From Maccoyibacter intestinihominis (GTDB taxonomy: Bacteria; Bacillota; Clostridia; Lachnospirales; Lachnospiraceae): a stretch of DNA of 64,000 bases. The stretch is taken from assembly GCF_040096355.1 (NCBI RefSeq), contig NZ_JBBMEX010000012.1:29803-93802 (forward strand), given 5' to 3'. The position numbers were made by a program, and so were the translations under genes. Positions 51,622-60,706 of this stretch are shown here, in pieces. How positions within the stretch are numbered: the first letter of the stretch is position 1; every line of letters starts with the position of its first letter. The notes under the pieces are model-generated. The model was not told the DNA's origin and ran no database searches. It was given only the letters and a program-made list of their open reading frames with translations.

Positions 51622-52527
51622 CTACGACTTTCCCCGATATGCTTCGATCTCTTCTAAGTACATTTTTCCGAGCCTGCTGAGCGGCACTCCCTTTCTCGAA
51701 ATATAGCCGATCATCATCTCTTCCTCGGAATCCAACGGTATCGCGCAGTATTCATCTCCGTTTAATTCCTCACACACAATCCCGGAACAAAGTGTATAAG
51801 CATTTAGTCCTACCATCAGGTTCAAAAGCGTTGCGCGGTCATTTGCCTTGATGATCCGCTTATAATCATAAGTACTCAATACCTCTTCCGCAAAATAAAA
51901 CGCATTGTGGCTGCCCTGATCAAAGGACAGACACGGATATTCCTCTAAATCCTCAAAAGTGATCTTCTCTTTGTTTGCAAGCGGATTGCCTCTCCACAGA
52001 TAGACATAGGTCTTACACGGAAAAAGTTCGGTGAACTCCAGACTATTTTCCTTAAAGATCTTCAACAGTACCTTCCGGTTAAAGTCATCTAAATAGAGGA
52101 TTCCAATCTCACTTTTAAAGGATTTGACATCCGAGATCACGTCATAGGTCTTGGTCTCATGCACGGCACACTCGTATTCGTCCATGCCGATTTTTTTTAC
52201 CAGTTCTACGAATGCTTTTACGGCAAAGGTATAGTGCTGGGTGGAGACGCTGAATTTCTTCTTGATCTCTTTCTTATCAATGTAGCGTTCCTCCATCAGG
52301 CGGTACTGTTCCATGACCTGTCTTGCATAGCCGATAAATTCATTGCCCTCCGGTGTCAGCGTAATTCCCCGGCTGCTGCGGATGAACAGTTCCATGCCGA
52401 GCTCTTCTTCTAAGTCCCGGATAGAACTTGAAAGGCTCGGCTGCGAAATAAAAAGCTGCTTTGCCGCCTCATTCATCGATGTGCTGTCTGCAATTGTGAT
52501 CGCGTATCGTAACTGCTGTAATGTCAT
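51622..52527 (-). CDS. LysR-family transcriptional regulator
   Basis: A 301-residue LysR regulator. The N-terminal winged helix is typical: LRYAITIADSTSMNEAAKQLFISQPSLSSSIRDLEEELG, shown in part as SMNEAAKQLFISQPSLS, with GMELFIRSSRGITLTPEG. The effector domain is ordinary, with no Cys-pair redox motif. The gene lies immediately after a TetR regulator (3-base gap) and before metNIQ, which it might control by position, though a promoter and terminator lie in between. Effector unknown. Confidence 0.9.
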   Translation of the reverse strand: MTLQQLRYAITIADSTSMNEAAKQLFISQPSLSSSIRDLEEELGMELFIRSSRGITLTPEGNEFIGYARQVMEQYRLMEERYIDKKEIKKKFSVSTQHYTFAVKAFVELVKKIGMDEYECAVHETKTYDVISDVKSFKSEIGILYLDDFNRKVLLKIFKENSLEFTELFPCKTYVYLWRGNPLANKEKITFEDLEEYPCLSFDQGSHNAFYFAEEVLSTYDYKRIIKANDRATLLNLMVGLNAYTLCSGIVCEELNGDEYCAIPLDSEEEMMIGYISRKGVPLSRLGKMYLEEIEAYRGKS

Positions 52528-52530
52528 TTT

Positions 52531-53118
52531 TTAACCTCGTCTTAATTCAATATCCAGCTTTCGGTCTGTGCGGAATCTTCCCAATGCTTTGTCAATATCC
52601 CCATGCGTCAGGATGTCCAGATGGCTGATCAGTCTTTTCGGCTCCTCTTTCATACCGCTTTCAATCCATTCTAAAACCATTCCTACAAATCCGTATTTGT
52701 AAAAATGTGCAATAAATGCCTTGTCCTCTTCATCCACCACAATGCCTTCAGCCCGTTCATCAATGACCCCTAACAGAAGTTTGTATGTAATATCATAAAG
52801 AAATCTCGTAAGGATTTCTCTACCCTCCGAATAGTAAACGTGCTTGATAAAGCTCTTATTCTCCCTGACATAGTCAAAGATCTGCAAATATCCCTGCTGC
52901 CATGTCGCATAGCTTCTCTTCCCCGACAGACTCTGTGTATTATCTGTCAAAAATGTCCATTCCACCAGATCATAAATGTCTTTAAAATGATAATAAAACG
53001 TCTGGCGGTTGATGGCACTCGCCTCTACGATATCCACTACCGTAACCTTGTCTAAGGACTTCTCCTGCAAAATCTTTTTCAAGGTCTCCGACAATGTCCT
53101 CTTCGTTGTATGAGCCAT
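52531..53118 (-). CDS. TetR-family regulator (DhaS-like)
   Basis: A 195-residue TetR-type regulator. The helix-turn-helix (SLDKVTVVDIVEASAINRQTFYYHFKDIYDLVEW, in part VVDIVEASAINRQTFYYHF) is followed by a C-terminal domain of the DhaS/TetR_C_8 type (FIKHVYYSEGREILTRFLYD, FYKYGFVGMVLEWIESGM). It is the first of a TetR-LysR pair on the minus strand; two regulators in one unit are uncommon. The target is unknown. The region after it contains the terminator of the upstream flippase gene. Confidence 0.88.
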   Translation of the reverse strand: MAHTTKRTLSETLKKILQEKSLDKVTVVDIVEASAINRQTFYYHFKDIYDLVEWTFLTDNTQSLSGKRSYATWQQGYLQIFDYVRENKSFIKHVYYSEGREILTRFLYDITYKLLLGVIDERAEGIVVDEEDKAFIAHFYKYGFVGMVLEWIESGMKEEPKRLISHLDILTHGDIDKALGRFRTDRKLDIELRRG

Positions 53119-53220
53119 GAAAATCCCCCTCTACCCAGTACATTTTTTCTCCCCTTTTCCCATAATATTTTTTACCATTTCCCTGCTTCTATTATAACTT
53201 ATCACAATACATTTATACAA

Positions 53221-53243
53221 GAAAAAAGTGGGCGCACCCACTT
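53221..53243 (-). terminator. Terminator of the radical SAM-flippase operon
   Basis: AAGTGGG-tgcg-CCCACTT with a following T-rich run on the minus strand, ~65 bases past the flippase stop. Confidence 0.75.
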
Positions 53244-53308
53244 CTTCATTAAGCCTGTTTTATTCTAAAAACTTCCATAATACTGTTTAAAATAAAACTC
53301 TTTAAATT

Positions 53309-54322
53309 TTATGCTGCTTTTTCCGTACTCCTGTGTACCCGTCTCCACAGAACTACCACAACTGCTCCGATGACAAACGGCAATACAAAAGTTGCAAAAC
53401 GATAAAGCAGTGCAACGGAGCCTGCTGCTCCGGTTCCTACGATCTTTGCTAACAGCATTGTCAGTACGAACTCCGAAGAACCGATCCCTGCCGGTGCCGG
53501 AATAACTGCTGCTAACATCATTGCCAAAGAGGTAACTGCCAGTCCCTGTGACAGTGTCAGCTTTCCTGTCTCTGCTAATATCAAAAACGGGATTCCATAC
53601 CAGAATGTAAACTTTAACAGATTTTTCAGGATACATCCTGCGATCAGTCCGCCACGTTTTAATAAAGTTGCTGCCGCATCCTCTAAGATAGCACACTGTT
53701 CTTCTAACTTCTTCACCTGCTCCGTCAGCTTTCCGCTCCGGTTTAACTTGCGTACGATCCAGAGAAGTACCTCATGGAACTTCTTAGAACAGGCAAATAG
53801 CAGAAGTACTGCTGCGATGACAAAGGTGACACCAAAACCAATTAAAAGCGTCATATCATATTGACTGTAATACTTTTGCATATAGCCCCAGTTGAGGATA
53901 AAGAAGATTCCCGCAAACAGTGCAATGCTGACCTTGTGTAGCATATACTCAATGGTATAGAGTCCTGTACCTTTTGAATATGGAACGCCTCTCTCATTGA
54001 AGTAATAGATTGCTGCTACGCCCGCTCCGCTTCCAAGGGTTGCCACCCGGTAAAAGGCTGCATAAAATGCACATTCTACACCCTGCCAGTATTTAAAATC
54101 AGGATTGTACACTTTTGCCAGCGAATAACTGATCCAGCCTTCCACCAGTTCATACATCACAGAAGCAATGCAAATGCCGGCAATGACAAGAAACGACGTC
54201 TCTTTCAACTGCGTTAAAATATCTCCTGCCGAATCCTTAAATGTATAGATAATAATCAGGATTAAGATCAGAACAAAGAAAATCTTTCCTATTGTCTTTG
54301 CATGCTTCTTAATGACTCTCAC
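53309..54322 (-). CDS. UPF0104/lysylphosphatidylglycerol-synthase-type membrane protein
   Basis: A 337-residue integral membrane protein with eight or more helices, of the UPF0104 (flippase-like) family found N-terminal in MprF. Landmarks: YRVATLGSGAGVAAIYYFNERGVPYSKGTG (in part TLGSGAGVAAIYYFNERGV), and PAPAGIGSSEFVLTMLL. No aminoacyltransferase domain is present, so it would flip a lipid or a related polyprenyl product. It directly follows the radical SAM gene (3-base gap). The combination suggests a lipid or isoprenoid modification and export; unproven. Confidence 0.85.
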   Translation of the reverse strand: MRVIKKHAKTIGKIFFVLILILIIIYTFKDSAGDILTQLKETSFLVIAGICIASVMYELVEGWISYSLAKVYNPDFKYWQGVECAFYAAFYRVATLGSGAGVAAIYYFNERGVPYSKGTGLYTIEYMLHKVSIALFAGIFFILNWGYMQKYYSQYDMTLLIGFGVTFVIAAVLLLFACSKKFHEVLLWIVRKLNRSGKLTEQVKKLEEQCAILEDAAATLLKRGGLIAGCILKNLLKFTFWYGIPFLILAETGKLTLSQGLAVTSLAMMLAAVIPAPAGIGSSEFVLTMLLAKIVGTGAAGSVALLYRFATFVLPFVIGAVVVVLWRRVHRSTEKAA

Positions 54323-54325
54323 CCC

Positions 54326-55723
54326 TTATTTCTTTTTAAAGTTTGTATAACCACGCTGTCTGTATGGATGTGCAGCCCACAGACGGTCTGCTGTTCCTTT
54401 CCACTCTTCTGCATAGTGCTCACATTTTCCGCAAAGATGCTCTACCGTCTCCGGCTGCTGCATATCTGTGGATTTTGCTCCGGTCTCATGTACCATACGC
54501 TGTAAAATCTCAGGATTTTCAAGCATCGGACATGGTCTTAACATGTTATCGTTAAATGGCTGGTTATCTCTGTATGCCATGAATAACGGCTGTTTCAAAC
54601 ACTCTAATAATGATTTTTCACGGATGTTTGCTCCTGAATAATGAATGAATACGCAAGGCTCCACATCACCCTTTGGATTGATATGGCAGTAGTTTCTTCC
54701 TCCTGCAATACATCCTCCAACGAACTCTCCATCGTTCTGGAAGTCCATAACGTAGATTTCTTTTCCGCCTTCTCTTCCACGAACCTCACGGATTCTGTGG
54801 TAGATATATTCACGCTGCTCTTTTGTCGGCATCAGCTCCGGTGAAGCTTCCATACCAACCGGCATCAGATGGAAATACCATGCGAAACGGCTTCCGTGCT
54901 CGATCAGAAGATCAAAGAATTCATCGGATGTTACTGCATCCATGTTCTTGCGTGTATAACATACGGAGTTACCGAACAGTAATCCGTTCTCATGTAACAG
55001 ATCCATTGCATGAAGTACCTTTGCATAGACTCCGTCACCACGTCTGAAGTCATTGGTGTCCTCGAATCCCTCTAAACTGATAGATAAGGAAAGGTTGCCG
55101 ACTCTCTTCATTTCATCACAGAATGCCTGGTCTACTAAAGTTCCGTTTGTGTAACAGTGGAATGCCACATCATTATGTTTTTCACAGAGCTTAATAACAT
55201 CTGCTTTACGAACCAGCGGCTCTCCACCGGTCATCATGTAGAAGTAAATACCCAGTTCTTTTCCTTGAGTTACAATGCTGTCAAGTTCTTCAAATGTCAG
55301 GTTTAATTTATGTCCGTACTCTGCTGCCCAGCATCCTGTACAGTGTAAGTTGCAGGCACTGGTTGGGTCCATTAAGATCAGCCATGGAATGTTGCAGTCA
55401 TGTACTTCTCTCATCTTACGAATGGTTTTTGTGCCATAGAAGGCTGCCTGATATCCAAGATTTAATGCTGTCATCTTAGCAACGTGTGGATCTGTCTCAT
55501 CTAACAGACGATTTACATAACGCATCCATTTGTGATCCGGATTCTTGATCATTGCACGCGCACCTTCGTATGCCTCTTTGGTAAAGTTGTCTCCCATGAA
55601 CTTCTCTGTCAGGTCCACAATCTCTAATAAGCCTTTTTCTCTGTCCTTATTAATTCTTCTCAGTGCAACGTCAATTGCTGCGCTAAACGCTTTTCTTTCA
55701 AGCTGCTCTGCTAATTTTGCCAT
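54326..55723 (-). CDS. Radical SAM protein with SPASM-like C-terminus
   Basis: A 465-residue radical SAM enzyme. The SAM cluster motif is CNLHCTGCW, with MTGGEPLVR for the GGE motif and SLEGFEDTNDFRRG for the ribose-contacting strand. An additional Cys set (CIAGGRNYCHINPKGDVEPC and CPML ... CGKCEHY) forms the SPASM/auxiliary cluster region. The N-terminal ~110 residues are helical and have no known domain. Such proteins coupled to a flippase occur in Clostridia; substrate unknown. The start is moved inward to 55723 for GGAGG. Confidence 0.88.
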   Translation of the reverse strand: MAKLAEQLERKAFSAAIDVALRRINKDREKGLLEIVDLTEKFMGDNFTKEAYEGARAMIKNPDHKWMRYVNRLLDETDPHVAKMTALNLGYQAAFYGTKTIRKMREVHDCNIPWLILMDPTSACNLHCTGCWAAEYGHKLNLTFEELDSIVTQGKELGIYFYMMTGGEPLVRKADVIKLCEKHNDVAFHCYTNGTLVDQAFCDEMKRVGNLSLSISLEGFEDTNDFRRGDGVYAKVLHAMDLLHENGLLFGNSVCYTRKNMDAVTSDEFFDLLIEHGSRFAWYFHLMPVGMEASPELMPTKEQREYIYHRIREVRGREGGKEIYVMDFQNDGEFVGGCIAGGRNYCHINPKGDVEPCVFIHYSGANIREKSLLECLKQPLFMAYRDNQPFNDNMLRPCPMLENPEILQRMVHETGAKSTDMQQPETVEHLCGKCEHYAEEWKGTADRLWAAHPYRQRGYTNFKKK

Positions 55724-55889
55724 TTTTATTCCTCCACTCTTTTGTTCTAATTCCCTTTTACACAAAAGTATAAAAACTTTCACTTTTTATGAACATATGC
55801 AAAAGCGAACTCCTGTATTTTTCTCTTATACAAATTTCTCTTTTTGTATACGTTCTAAAGCAGAATATCCTATCTGTTCACTATGATTT

Positions 55890-56825
55890 CTACAGATGAA
55901 AAAATTCCTTGATCTGCTCCTCTATGATCTTCATTAAGCGGGTTCTTGCTTCCACACTTGCCCATGCGATGTGTGGTGTGATCAACAGTTTGTTGCTGTC
56001 TTTGATCTTTGCAAGCGGATTCTCTTTGCTCATCGGTTCTTCTTTGAGCACATCTAATCCTGCTGCTGCAATTTCCCCATTTTCCAAAGCCTCGTATAAA
56101 TCCTGCTCTACGACGATCGGGCCTCTTCCTACATTAATGAAAATGGCAGACCGCTTCATTTTAGCAAAAGCCTCCGCATTTATCAAGCCTAATGTTGCGT
56201 CGGTCAATGGTGCATGTACCGAGATAATATCGGATTTTGTCAATAAGGTGTCCCAATCTGCACGCTCATAATCTTTCTGCTGATTTTTTCCGGTTGTGGA
56301 GTAATAGATGACGTGGCAGCCGAAAAGTCCTGCTATGTCCGCCACTCTTCTTCCAATCGTTCCCATTCCAATGATTCCCCATGTTTTTCCGTTCAATTCA
56401 TGGAATGCTTTTTCAAAATGGGTAAACAGTACATCGTCCATATATTTTCCACTCTTTACATAGGTATCATAATAAGGAAGATGTTCCATCAGATAAAACA
56501 AAAGTGCAAAGGTGTGCTGTGCCACTGTCTCGGTTGAATAGCCTGCCACATTTCTCCATGCGATCCCACGTTTTTCCAGATAATCTTTGTCTAAATTATC
56601 GGTTCCGGTTGCAGTGACGCAGACTAACTTCAAATGCTCTGCCCCTCCGATCGTCTCTTCGTTGACCGGCACCTTGTTCAGAATGATGACATCTGCATCT
56701 TTTGTACGCTCTGCCGCCTGTTCCTTTGTGGAAAATCCATACTTTACGACTTCTCCAAGCTGTTCATAGCCGCTTAAGTCCAGATCTTCTCCTATGGTCT
56801 TTGCATCTAAAAATACAATTTTCAT
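55890..56825 (-). CDS. D-2-hydroxyacid dehydrogenase
   Basis: A 311-residue NAD-dependent D-isomer-specific 2-hydroxyacid dehydrogenase. GIIGMGTIGRRVADIAGLFGCHVIYYS is the nucleotide-binding fold, seen as WGIIGMGTIGRRVA; the catalytic Arg lies in INVGRGPIV (Arg of GRG), Glu in AAGLDVLKEEP and His in ITPHIAWAS. The substrate could be a phosphoglycerate, glyoxylate or hydroxypyruvate relative; the sequence does not decide. It ends the proC-nfeD operon, two bases after nfeD. Confidence 0.9.
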   Translation of the reverse strand: MKIVFLDAKTIGEDLDLSGYEQLGEVVKYGFSTKEQAAERTKDADVIILNKVPVNEETIGGAEHLKLVCVTATGTDNLDKDYLEKRGIAWRNVAGYSTETVAQHTFALLFYLMEHLPYYDTYVKSGKYMDDVLFTHFEKAFHELNGKTWGIIGMGTIGRRVADIAGLFGCHVIYYSTTGKNQQKDYERADWDTLLTKSDIISVHAPLTDATLGLINAEAFAKMKRSAIFINVGRGPIVVEQDLYEALENGEIAAAGLDVLKEEPMSKENPLAKIKDSNKLLITPHIAWASVEARTRLMKIIEEQIKEFFHL

Positions 56826-56827
56826 TT

Positions 56828-57271
56828 CTACACTTCCTCTTTCTTCCGTAAGATTAACTTCACGCCCTCAATACCTGTAACTTCCGCTGAGTCCTCCGGT
56901 TCAAAAGTAACCTCTTCTTTTTCAGAACGTGCTGTCCACTCCATTCCGTTATACATTGCTTTTCCGGTACCTTTGAGATTGTCTACACGCTCGATGACCC
57001 GCACATCCTTCCCCAGTGCCTCTTCGTAATTCGTCCTTACCTTCTTTGGCTGGATATATTTCATCGCCCACGGTCTGGTAAAGTACAGCATCAACAGGGA
57101 AACAGCTAAAAATACCACTGCCTGTAACCAAATCGGTCCCCCTGCCACCGATACGATGACTGCCGCTAATGCACCGCCTGCAAACCAGATGCAGGTCAGT
57201 CCGACCGTAATTAATTCTATTACTAAGAGTACTACCATCAATACGAGCCAGAAAATCAATTCTTTTTCCAT
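56828..57271 (-). CDS. NfeD-family membrane protein
   Basis: A 147-residue protein with a hydrophobic N-terminal part (about three helices, ending AVSLLMLYFTRPWAMKYI) and a C-terminal OB-fold domain (VIERVDNLKGTGKAMYNGMEWTARS), seen as DNLKGTGKAMYNGMEW. The family acts with stomatin-like proteins at membrane microdomains; no stomatin gene is next to it here, which is common in short NfeD. It lies between proC and the dehydrogenase gene on the same strand. Confidence 0.88.
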   Translation of the reverse strand: MEKELIFWLVLMVVLLVIELITVGLTCIWFAGGALAAVIVSVAGGPIWLQAVVFLAVSLLMLYFTRPWAMKYIQPKKVRTNYEEALGKDVRVIERVDNLKGTGKAMYNGMEWTARSEKEEVTFEPEDSAEVTGIEGVKLILRKKEEV

Positions 57272-57307
57272 AGTCTGTCTGCCCCTTTCTGTTACCTGTT
57301 TCCTGCT

Positions 57308-58102
57308 TTACATGCTTCTGGATTTCTCAATACATGCCTCTACCGCATCCATGACGGAAGCACGGAATCCTGTCTCCTCTAATACTTTTACTGCCTGAAT
57401 CGTTGTTCCTGCCGGGGAGCATACCATGTCTTTTAACTCTCCCGGATGTTTTCCGGTCTCTAATACCATCTTAGCACTTCCTAAGACTGCCTGTGCTGCA
57501 AATTCGTATGCCAACGCTCTTGGCATTCCCTCTGCAACTGCTTCGTCTGCCATTGCTTCAATAAACATAAATACATATGCCGGAGAACTTCCGCTGATGC
57601 CTACCACGGTGTCTAAAAGATTTTCCGGAACCTGATATGCTCTGCCAAAGCTGCCTAAGATCGCAGCCGCCTGTGCCTGCTCCTCTTCACTTACTAACTT
57701 GTAACAGCAGAATCCGGTACAGCCCTCACCTACCAGTGCCGGTGTATTTGGCATACAACGGACGAGTTTTAACTCTCTACCAAAATGCTCCATGATCCAT
57801 TCCATGGTCTTGCCCGGTGCGATTGAGATGATCAGTGTCTCTTCACGGACTGCGCCTTTGATCTCTGCAATGACTTCCGGGAAAAACTGTGGTTTTACTG
57901 CAAGGATCAGCACATCTGCTGCCTGTGCCACTTCGAGATTATCCGTTGTAGTATGTATTCCAAATATTTTTGCCGCTTTTTGAACGGAATCCTCTGATTT
58001 GTCAGAGCCGATGATGTCCTCTGCAGAATACAGTTCTTTTTTTAAGATTCCTCCGATCATGGCACTTGCCATATTACCTAAACCAATAAATCCAATTTTC
58101 AT
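57308..58102 (-). CDS. proC: Pyrroline-5-carboxylate reductase
   Basis: Last enzyme of proline synthesis, reducing pyrroline-5-carboxylate with NAD(P)H, 264 residues. FIGLGNMASAMIGGILKK is the nucleotide-binding motif, PNTPALVGEGCTGF a family signature, and SPAYVFMFIEAMADEAVAEG with the catalytic region, followed by VCSPAGTTIQAVKVLEETGF. Start 58102 preceded by GAGGAGG. The upstream 200 bases, divergent to the kinase gene, hold promoters for both. Confidence 0.93.
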   Translation of the reverse strand: MKIGFIGLGNMASAMIGGILKKELYSAEDIIGSDKSEDSVQKAAKIFGIHTTTDNLEVAQAADVLILAVKPQFFPEVIAEIKGAVREETLIISIAPGKTMEWIMEHFGRELKLVRCMPNTPALVGEGCTGFCCYKLVSEEEQAQAAAILGSFGRAYQVPENLLDTVVGISGSSPAYVFMFIEAMADEAVAEGMPRALAYEFAAQAVLGSAKMVLETGKHPGELKDMVCSPAGTTIQAVKVLEETGFRASVMDAVEACIEKSRSM

Positions 58103-58303
58103 TTTTATTCCTCCTCGTCTATGATCCTATTGTTCATTCCTATCCTTTTTGTTCCTTATCATACTAAATTCCGCTGCAAATTTCAATACTGCCGCATTTT
58201 TTGAAAATTTAACAAAATCTTAACCTTCTCCTGCTTGATGTTTATTTCACGGATTGGCATAATGGGAATTAGTACATTTTTTGATATCAGGGGACTATTA
58301 CAT

Positions 58304-59383
58304 ATGAACGATTTATTTTCCGTTTTGAAAAAAAATAATTATTTTGTTACATTCTTTTTTCTTGCAGTATGCACACTTGTAGCATTTTTATTTGCGCATG
58401 TGATCCCGGGCAATTCTCCGAATATTGCACTGGTCTATATTTTAGGGCTGATCCTGATCGCAAGGCACACCGATGGCTACCGATATGGTATTTTTGCCGC
58501 ACTCTTTTGTGTCATCAGCATCAACTATTTTTTTACTTATCCCTATTTTAAGTTAAATTTTACCCTGTCAGGATATCCGGTTACCTTTATCGGTATGCTG
58601 ACGATCACCATTATTACCAGTGCCACCACCACCCGTTTGAAAAAACAGGCGCTTCTGATCTCAGAACGAGAAAAGGTCTTAGTGGAAGCTGACAAGGAAA
58701 AAATGAAAGCAAATCTCCTGCGGGCGATCTCCCATGATCTGCGTACTCCTTTAACGAGCATTATCGGAGCCGCTTCTTCTTATACAGAGAACTCGAACCA
58801 TCTGACCGAAGAAGAGAAAACAGAACTTGTCACACAGATCAACGACGATGCGAACTGGCTTTTAAATATGGTAGAAAATCTTCTGACCGTCACACGGATA
58901 CAGAACGATGAAAGCCATGTCTCCACCTCTCTTGAGGTTGTGGAAGAGGTCGTATCGGAGGCAGTACAACGGTTACGCAAACGTATCCCTCATGCTAAGA
59001 TCAACGTTTCGATACCGGAGGCTTTTCTTATGGTCCCGATGGACCCGCTTTTGATCGAACAGGTCATTATGAACCTTTTAGAAAATGCCGTTATCCATTC
59101 CGAAAGCAAACAGGCGGTGGATCTTGTTGTTACGGATTCTTCGGACTCCGTAACCTTTCATGTGATCGATTACGGAAAAGGTCTTGATGAAGATAAAATT
59201 CCTTCTCTTTTTGAGGGACAGTCCGCTTCCGGTTCTTCGGACTCTCACAAGGGTATGGGCATTGGTCTTTCGATCTGTAAAACGATCATTCAGGCACACA
59301 ACGGAACGATCTGTGCTTTTAATCACGAAAACGGTGCAGAGTTCTCATTCACACTTCCAAAGGAGGGTATTCATGAATCCTAA
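58304..59383 (+). CDS. KdpD-type sensor histidine kinase, truncated form
   Basis: A 359-residue histidine kinase that matches the C-terminal half of KdpD: four membrane helices (DUF4118-like, with AHVIPGNSPNIALVYILGLI), a HisKA helix with phosphorylated His in LRAISHDLRTPLTSI, and an HATPase domain with NLLENAV and GMGIGLSIC. The N-terminal KdpD sensor and USP domains, about 400 residues in enteric KdpD, are absent. Such short kinases occur in Clostridia with a KdpE-like regulator. No kdpABC potassium-pump genes are seen here. The start is the ATG at 58304, with GGGGA nine bases before. It overlaps the regulator gene by 11 bases. Confidence 0.9.
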   Translation: MNDLFSVLKKNNYFVTFFFLAVCTLVAFLFAHVIPGNSPNIALVYILGLILIARHTDGYRYGIFAALFCVISINYFFTYPYFKLNFTLSGYPVTFIGMLTITIITSATTTRLKKQALLISEREKVLVEADKEKMKANLLRAISHDLRTPLTSIIGAASSYTENSNHLTEEEKTELVTQINDDANWLLNMVENLLTVTRIQNDESHVSTSLEVVEEVVSEAVQRLRKRIPHAKINVSIPEAFLMVPMDPLLIEQVIMNLLENAVIHSESKQAVDLVVTDSSDSVTFHVIDYGKGLDEDKIPSLFEGQSASGSSDSHKGMGIGLSICKTIIQAHNGTICAFNHENGAEFSFTLPKEGIHES

Positions 59384-60083
59384 ATTTTCTATTTTAATTA
59401 TTGAAGATGAAACACATATTTTGAACTTTATGCGTAAGATTTTAACCAGCCATGATTATAAAGTCCTCTCTGCGAATACCGGCAAAGCAGGACTCGAGAT
59501 CATCTCTTCCCAATGTCCGGATATCATCCTTTTAGATCTGGGACTTCCTGACATTGACGGTGTAGATATCATTAAGAAAGTCAGAGAGTGGTCGAGCTGC
59601 CCGATCATCGTTATTTCCGCAAGAACCTCTGAACGGGAAAAGGTGCTTGCACTGGATCTTGGTGCAGATGACTATATCACCAAACCTTTTGGTACTTCCG
59701 AACTGCTTGCAAGGATCCGTACCTCCCTACGTCACAGCAATAAGATGAATACGGATTCTCCGATGTTTATCAAGCCTTATCATGCAAAAGATCTGACGAT
59801 TGATTTTTCTAAACGCCTGATCCTGCTGCATGAACAGGAGATCCACCTGACACCGATCGAATATAAGATTGTTGCCTGCCTTGCGAAAAACTCCGGCAAA
59901 GTGGTCACCTATTCTTCGATCATGTCGGATGTCTGGGGACCATATACCGATACGGACAACAAGATCCTGCGTGTAAACATGGCAAATATCCGCAGAAAAT
60001 TAGAGACCAATCCTGCCGAGCCAACCTATATCTTTACGGAACTTGGCGTTGGATACAGAATGAAAGAGGATGAGTCGGAATAG
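59373..60083 (+). CDS. KdpE-type OmpR-family response regulator
   Basis: A 236-residue response regulator. Receiver domain with the phosphorylated Asp in IILLDLGLPDIDG and acidic pocket IIEDETHI, followed by ARTSEREKVLALDLGADDYITKPF; then the OmpR/PhoB winged helix (IHLTPIEYKIVACLAKNSGKVVTY, RVNMANIRRKLE). It probably controls potassium-transport or osmotic genes as KdpE does, but its targets are not adjacent. The start ATG at 59373 has AAGGAGG; the longer frame upstream lies inside the kinase gene. A strong terminator overlaps the gene end. Confidence 0.92.
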   Translation: MNPKFSILIIEDETHILNFMRKILTSHDYKVLSANTGKAGLEIISSQCPDIILLDLGLPDIDGVDIIKKVREWSSCPIIVISARTSEREKVLALDLGADDYITKPFGTSELLARIRTSLRHSNKMNTDSPMFIKPYHAKDLTIDFSKRLILLHEQEIHLTPIEYKIVACLAKNSGKVVTYSSIMSDVWGPYTDTDNKILRVNMANIRRKLETNPAEPTYIFTELGVGYRMKEDESE

Positions 60084-60103
60084 TATTCCGCTCATCCTCT
60101 TTC
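60062..60103 (+). terminator. Terminator of the kdpDE-like pair
   Basis: GAAAGAGGATGAG pairs with CTCATCCTCTTTC; the 5' arm overlaps the last codons of the regulator. Confidence 0.75.
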
Positions 60104-60179
60104 ATCTTCTTCATTCTGTTTCCATATGTACAGCCTTTATCTTTGTACATCTTTCTTTGTATTACCCAATATCTTCATT

Positions 60180-60257
60180 TTAAAAATAAGAGTCATAGGT
60201 GGCATAGATCATTCCCGCTGCCACAATAATGATTCCAATGATTCCTACAATATCCAT
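60180..60257 (-). CDS. Tiny hydrophobic peptide, KdpF-like size
   Basis: A possible 25-residue single-helix membrane peptide (MDIVGIIGIIIVAAGMIYAT, then YDSYF), with GGAAGGGG about eleven bases before the ATG. Its size and topology recall KdpF or other small membrane peptides. Not long enough for a family assignment, and the ribosome binding site spacing is poor, so it may be chance. It lies on the opposite strand to the regulator gene and opposite the small ORF at 60444. Confidence 0.4.
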   Translation of the reverse strand: MDIVGIIGIIIVAAGMIYATYDSYF

Positions 60258-60325
60258 ATTCCGGCACACCCCTTCCTGTTATGCCTGTAATGTAATATGG
60301 AAAAATCAGTTGAGCAAGTCCTTTT

Positions 60326-60339
60326 GTTAAAATCTTAAC
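60326..60339. promoter_or_regulatory. GTTAA-N4-TTAAC palindrome upstream of a small membrane gene
   Basis: GTTAA-aatc-TTAAC lies ~100 bases before the small plus-strand membrane ORF and close to the divergent one. A similar AACAAAATCTTAACC occurs before the kinase gene (58210-58224). These could be binding sites for the KdpE-like regulator. Confidence 0.35.
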
Positions 60340-60443
60340 GTTATCTGAACATGTGACAAAATTGTGTTAAGGAATCCTTTACTTTTTACTTATTTTGCAT
60401 TTTCTCTGCTATAGTAGGGAAGATGAAAGGAGGCATACTCAAA

Positions 60444-60581
60444 ATGCTTAATACCTTGATTTTTATATTTATGGCAATTGTTGGCGGGGTTCCGTGTGTT
60501 TTAATGCTCCTAAGTATACCGGTTCTTATCGTATGGAAACTTTACCGTAAATGTAAATATAATATATCGATGTATGATTAA
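60444..60581 (+). CDS. Small membrane protein, 45 residues
   Basis: Encodes a 45-residue protein with a strong AAAGGAGG ten bases before ATG and a TATAGT -10 element just upstream (60410-60415). A ~28-residue hydrophobic helix (LIFIFMAIVGGVPCVLMLLS) is followed by a basic tail (WKLYRKCKYNISMYD), placing the C-terminus in the cytoplasm. No family recognised. A bidirectional terminator follows at 60636. Located next to KdpDE-like genes it may be a regulated membrane peptide; that is inference. Confidence 0.6.
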   Translation: MLNTLIFIFMAIVGGVPCVLMLLSIPVLIVWKLYRKCKYNISMYD

Positions 60582-60635
60582 TTTCATACTTCTATTTCTC
60601 CAAACCAAGCATGTGCCCCAACACATGCACAACGT

Positions 60636-60680
60636 AAAAAGGATGTCTTAGTCATCTTCCATACTAAGGCATCCTTTTTT
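60636..60680. terminator. Bidirectional terminator
   Basis: AAAAAGGATG-TCTTAGT pairs with ACTAAGG-CATCCTTTTT; A-run before and T-run after serve the small membrane ORF and the convergent diguanylate cyclase. A separate hairpin, GCATGTG-cccca-CACATGC type, sits at 60609-60628. Confidence 0.8.
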
Positions 60681-60706
60681 ATGTTTTACTGCTACATTGC
60701 CTGCTG

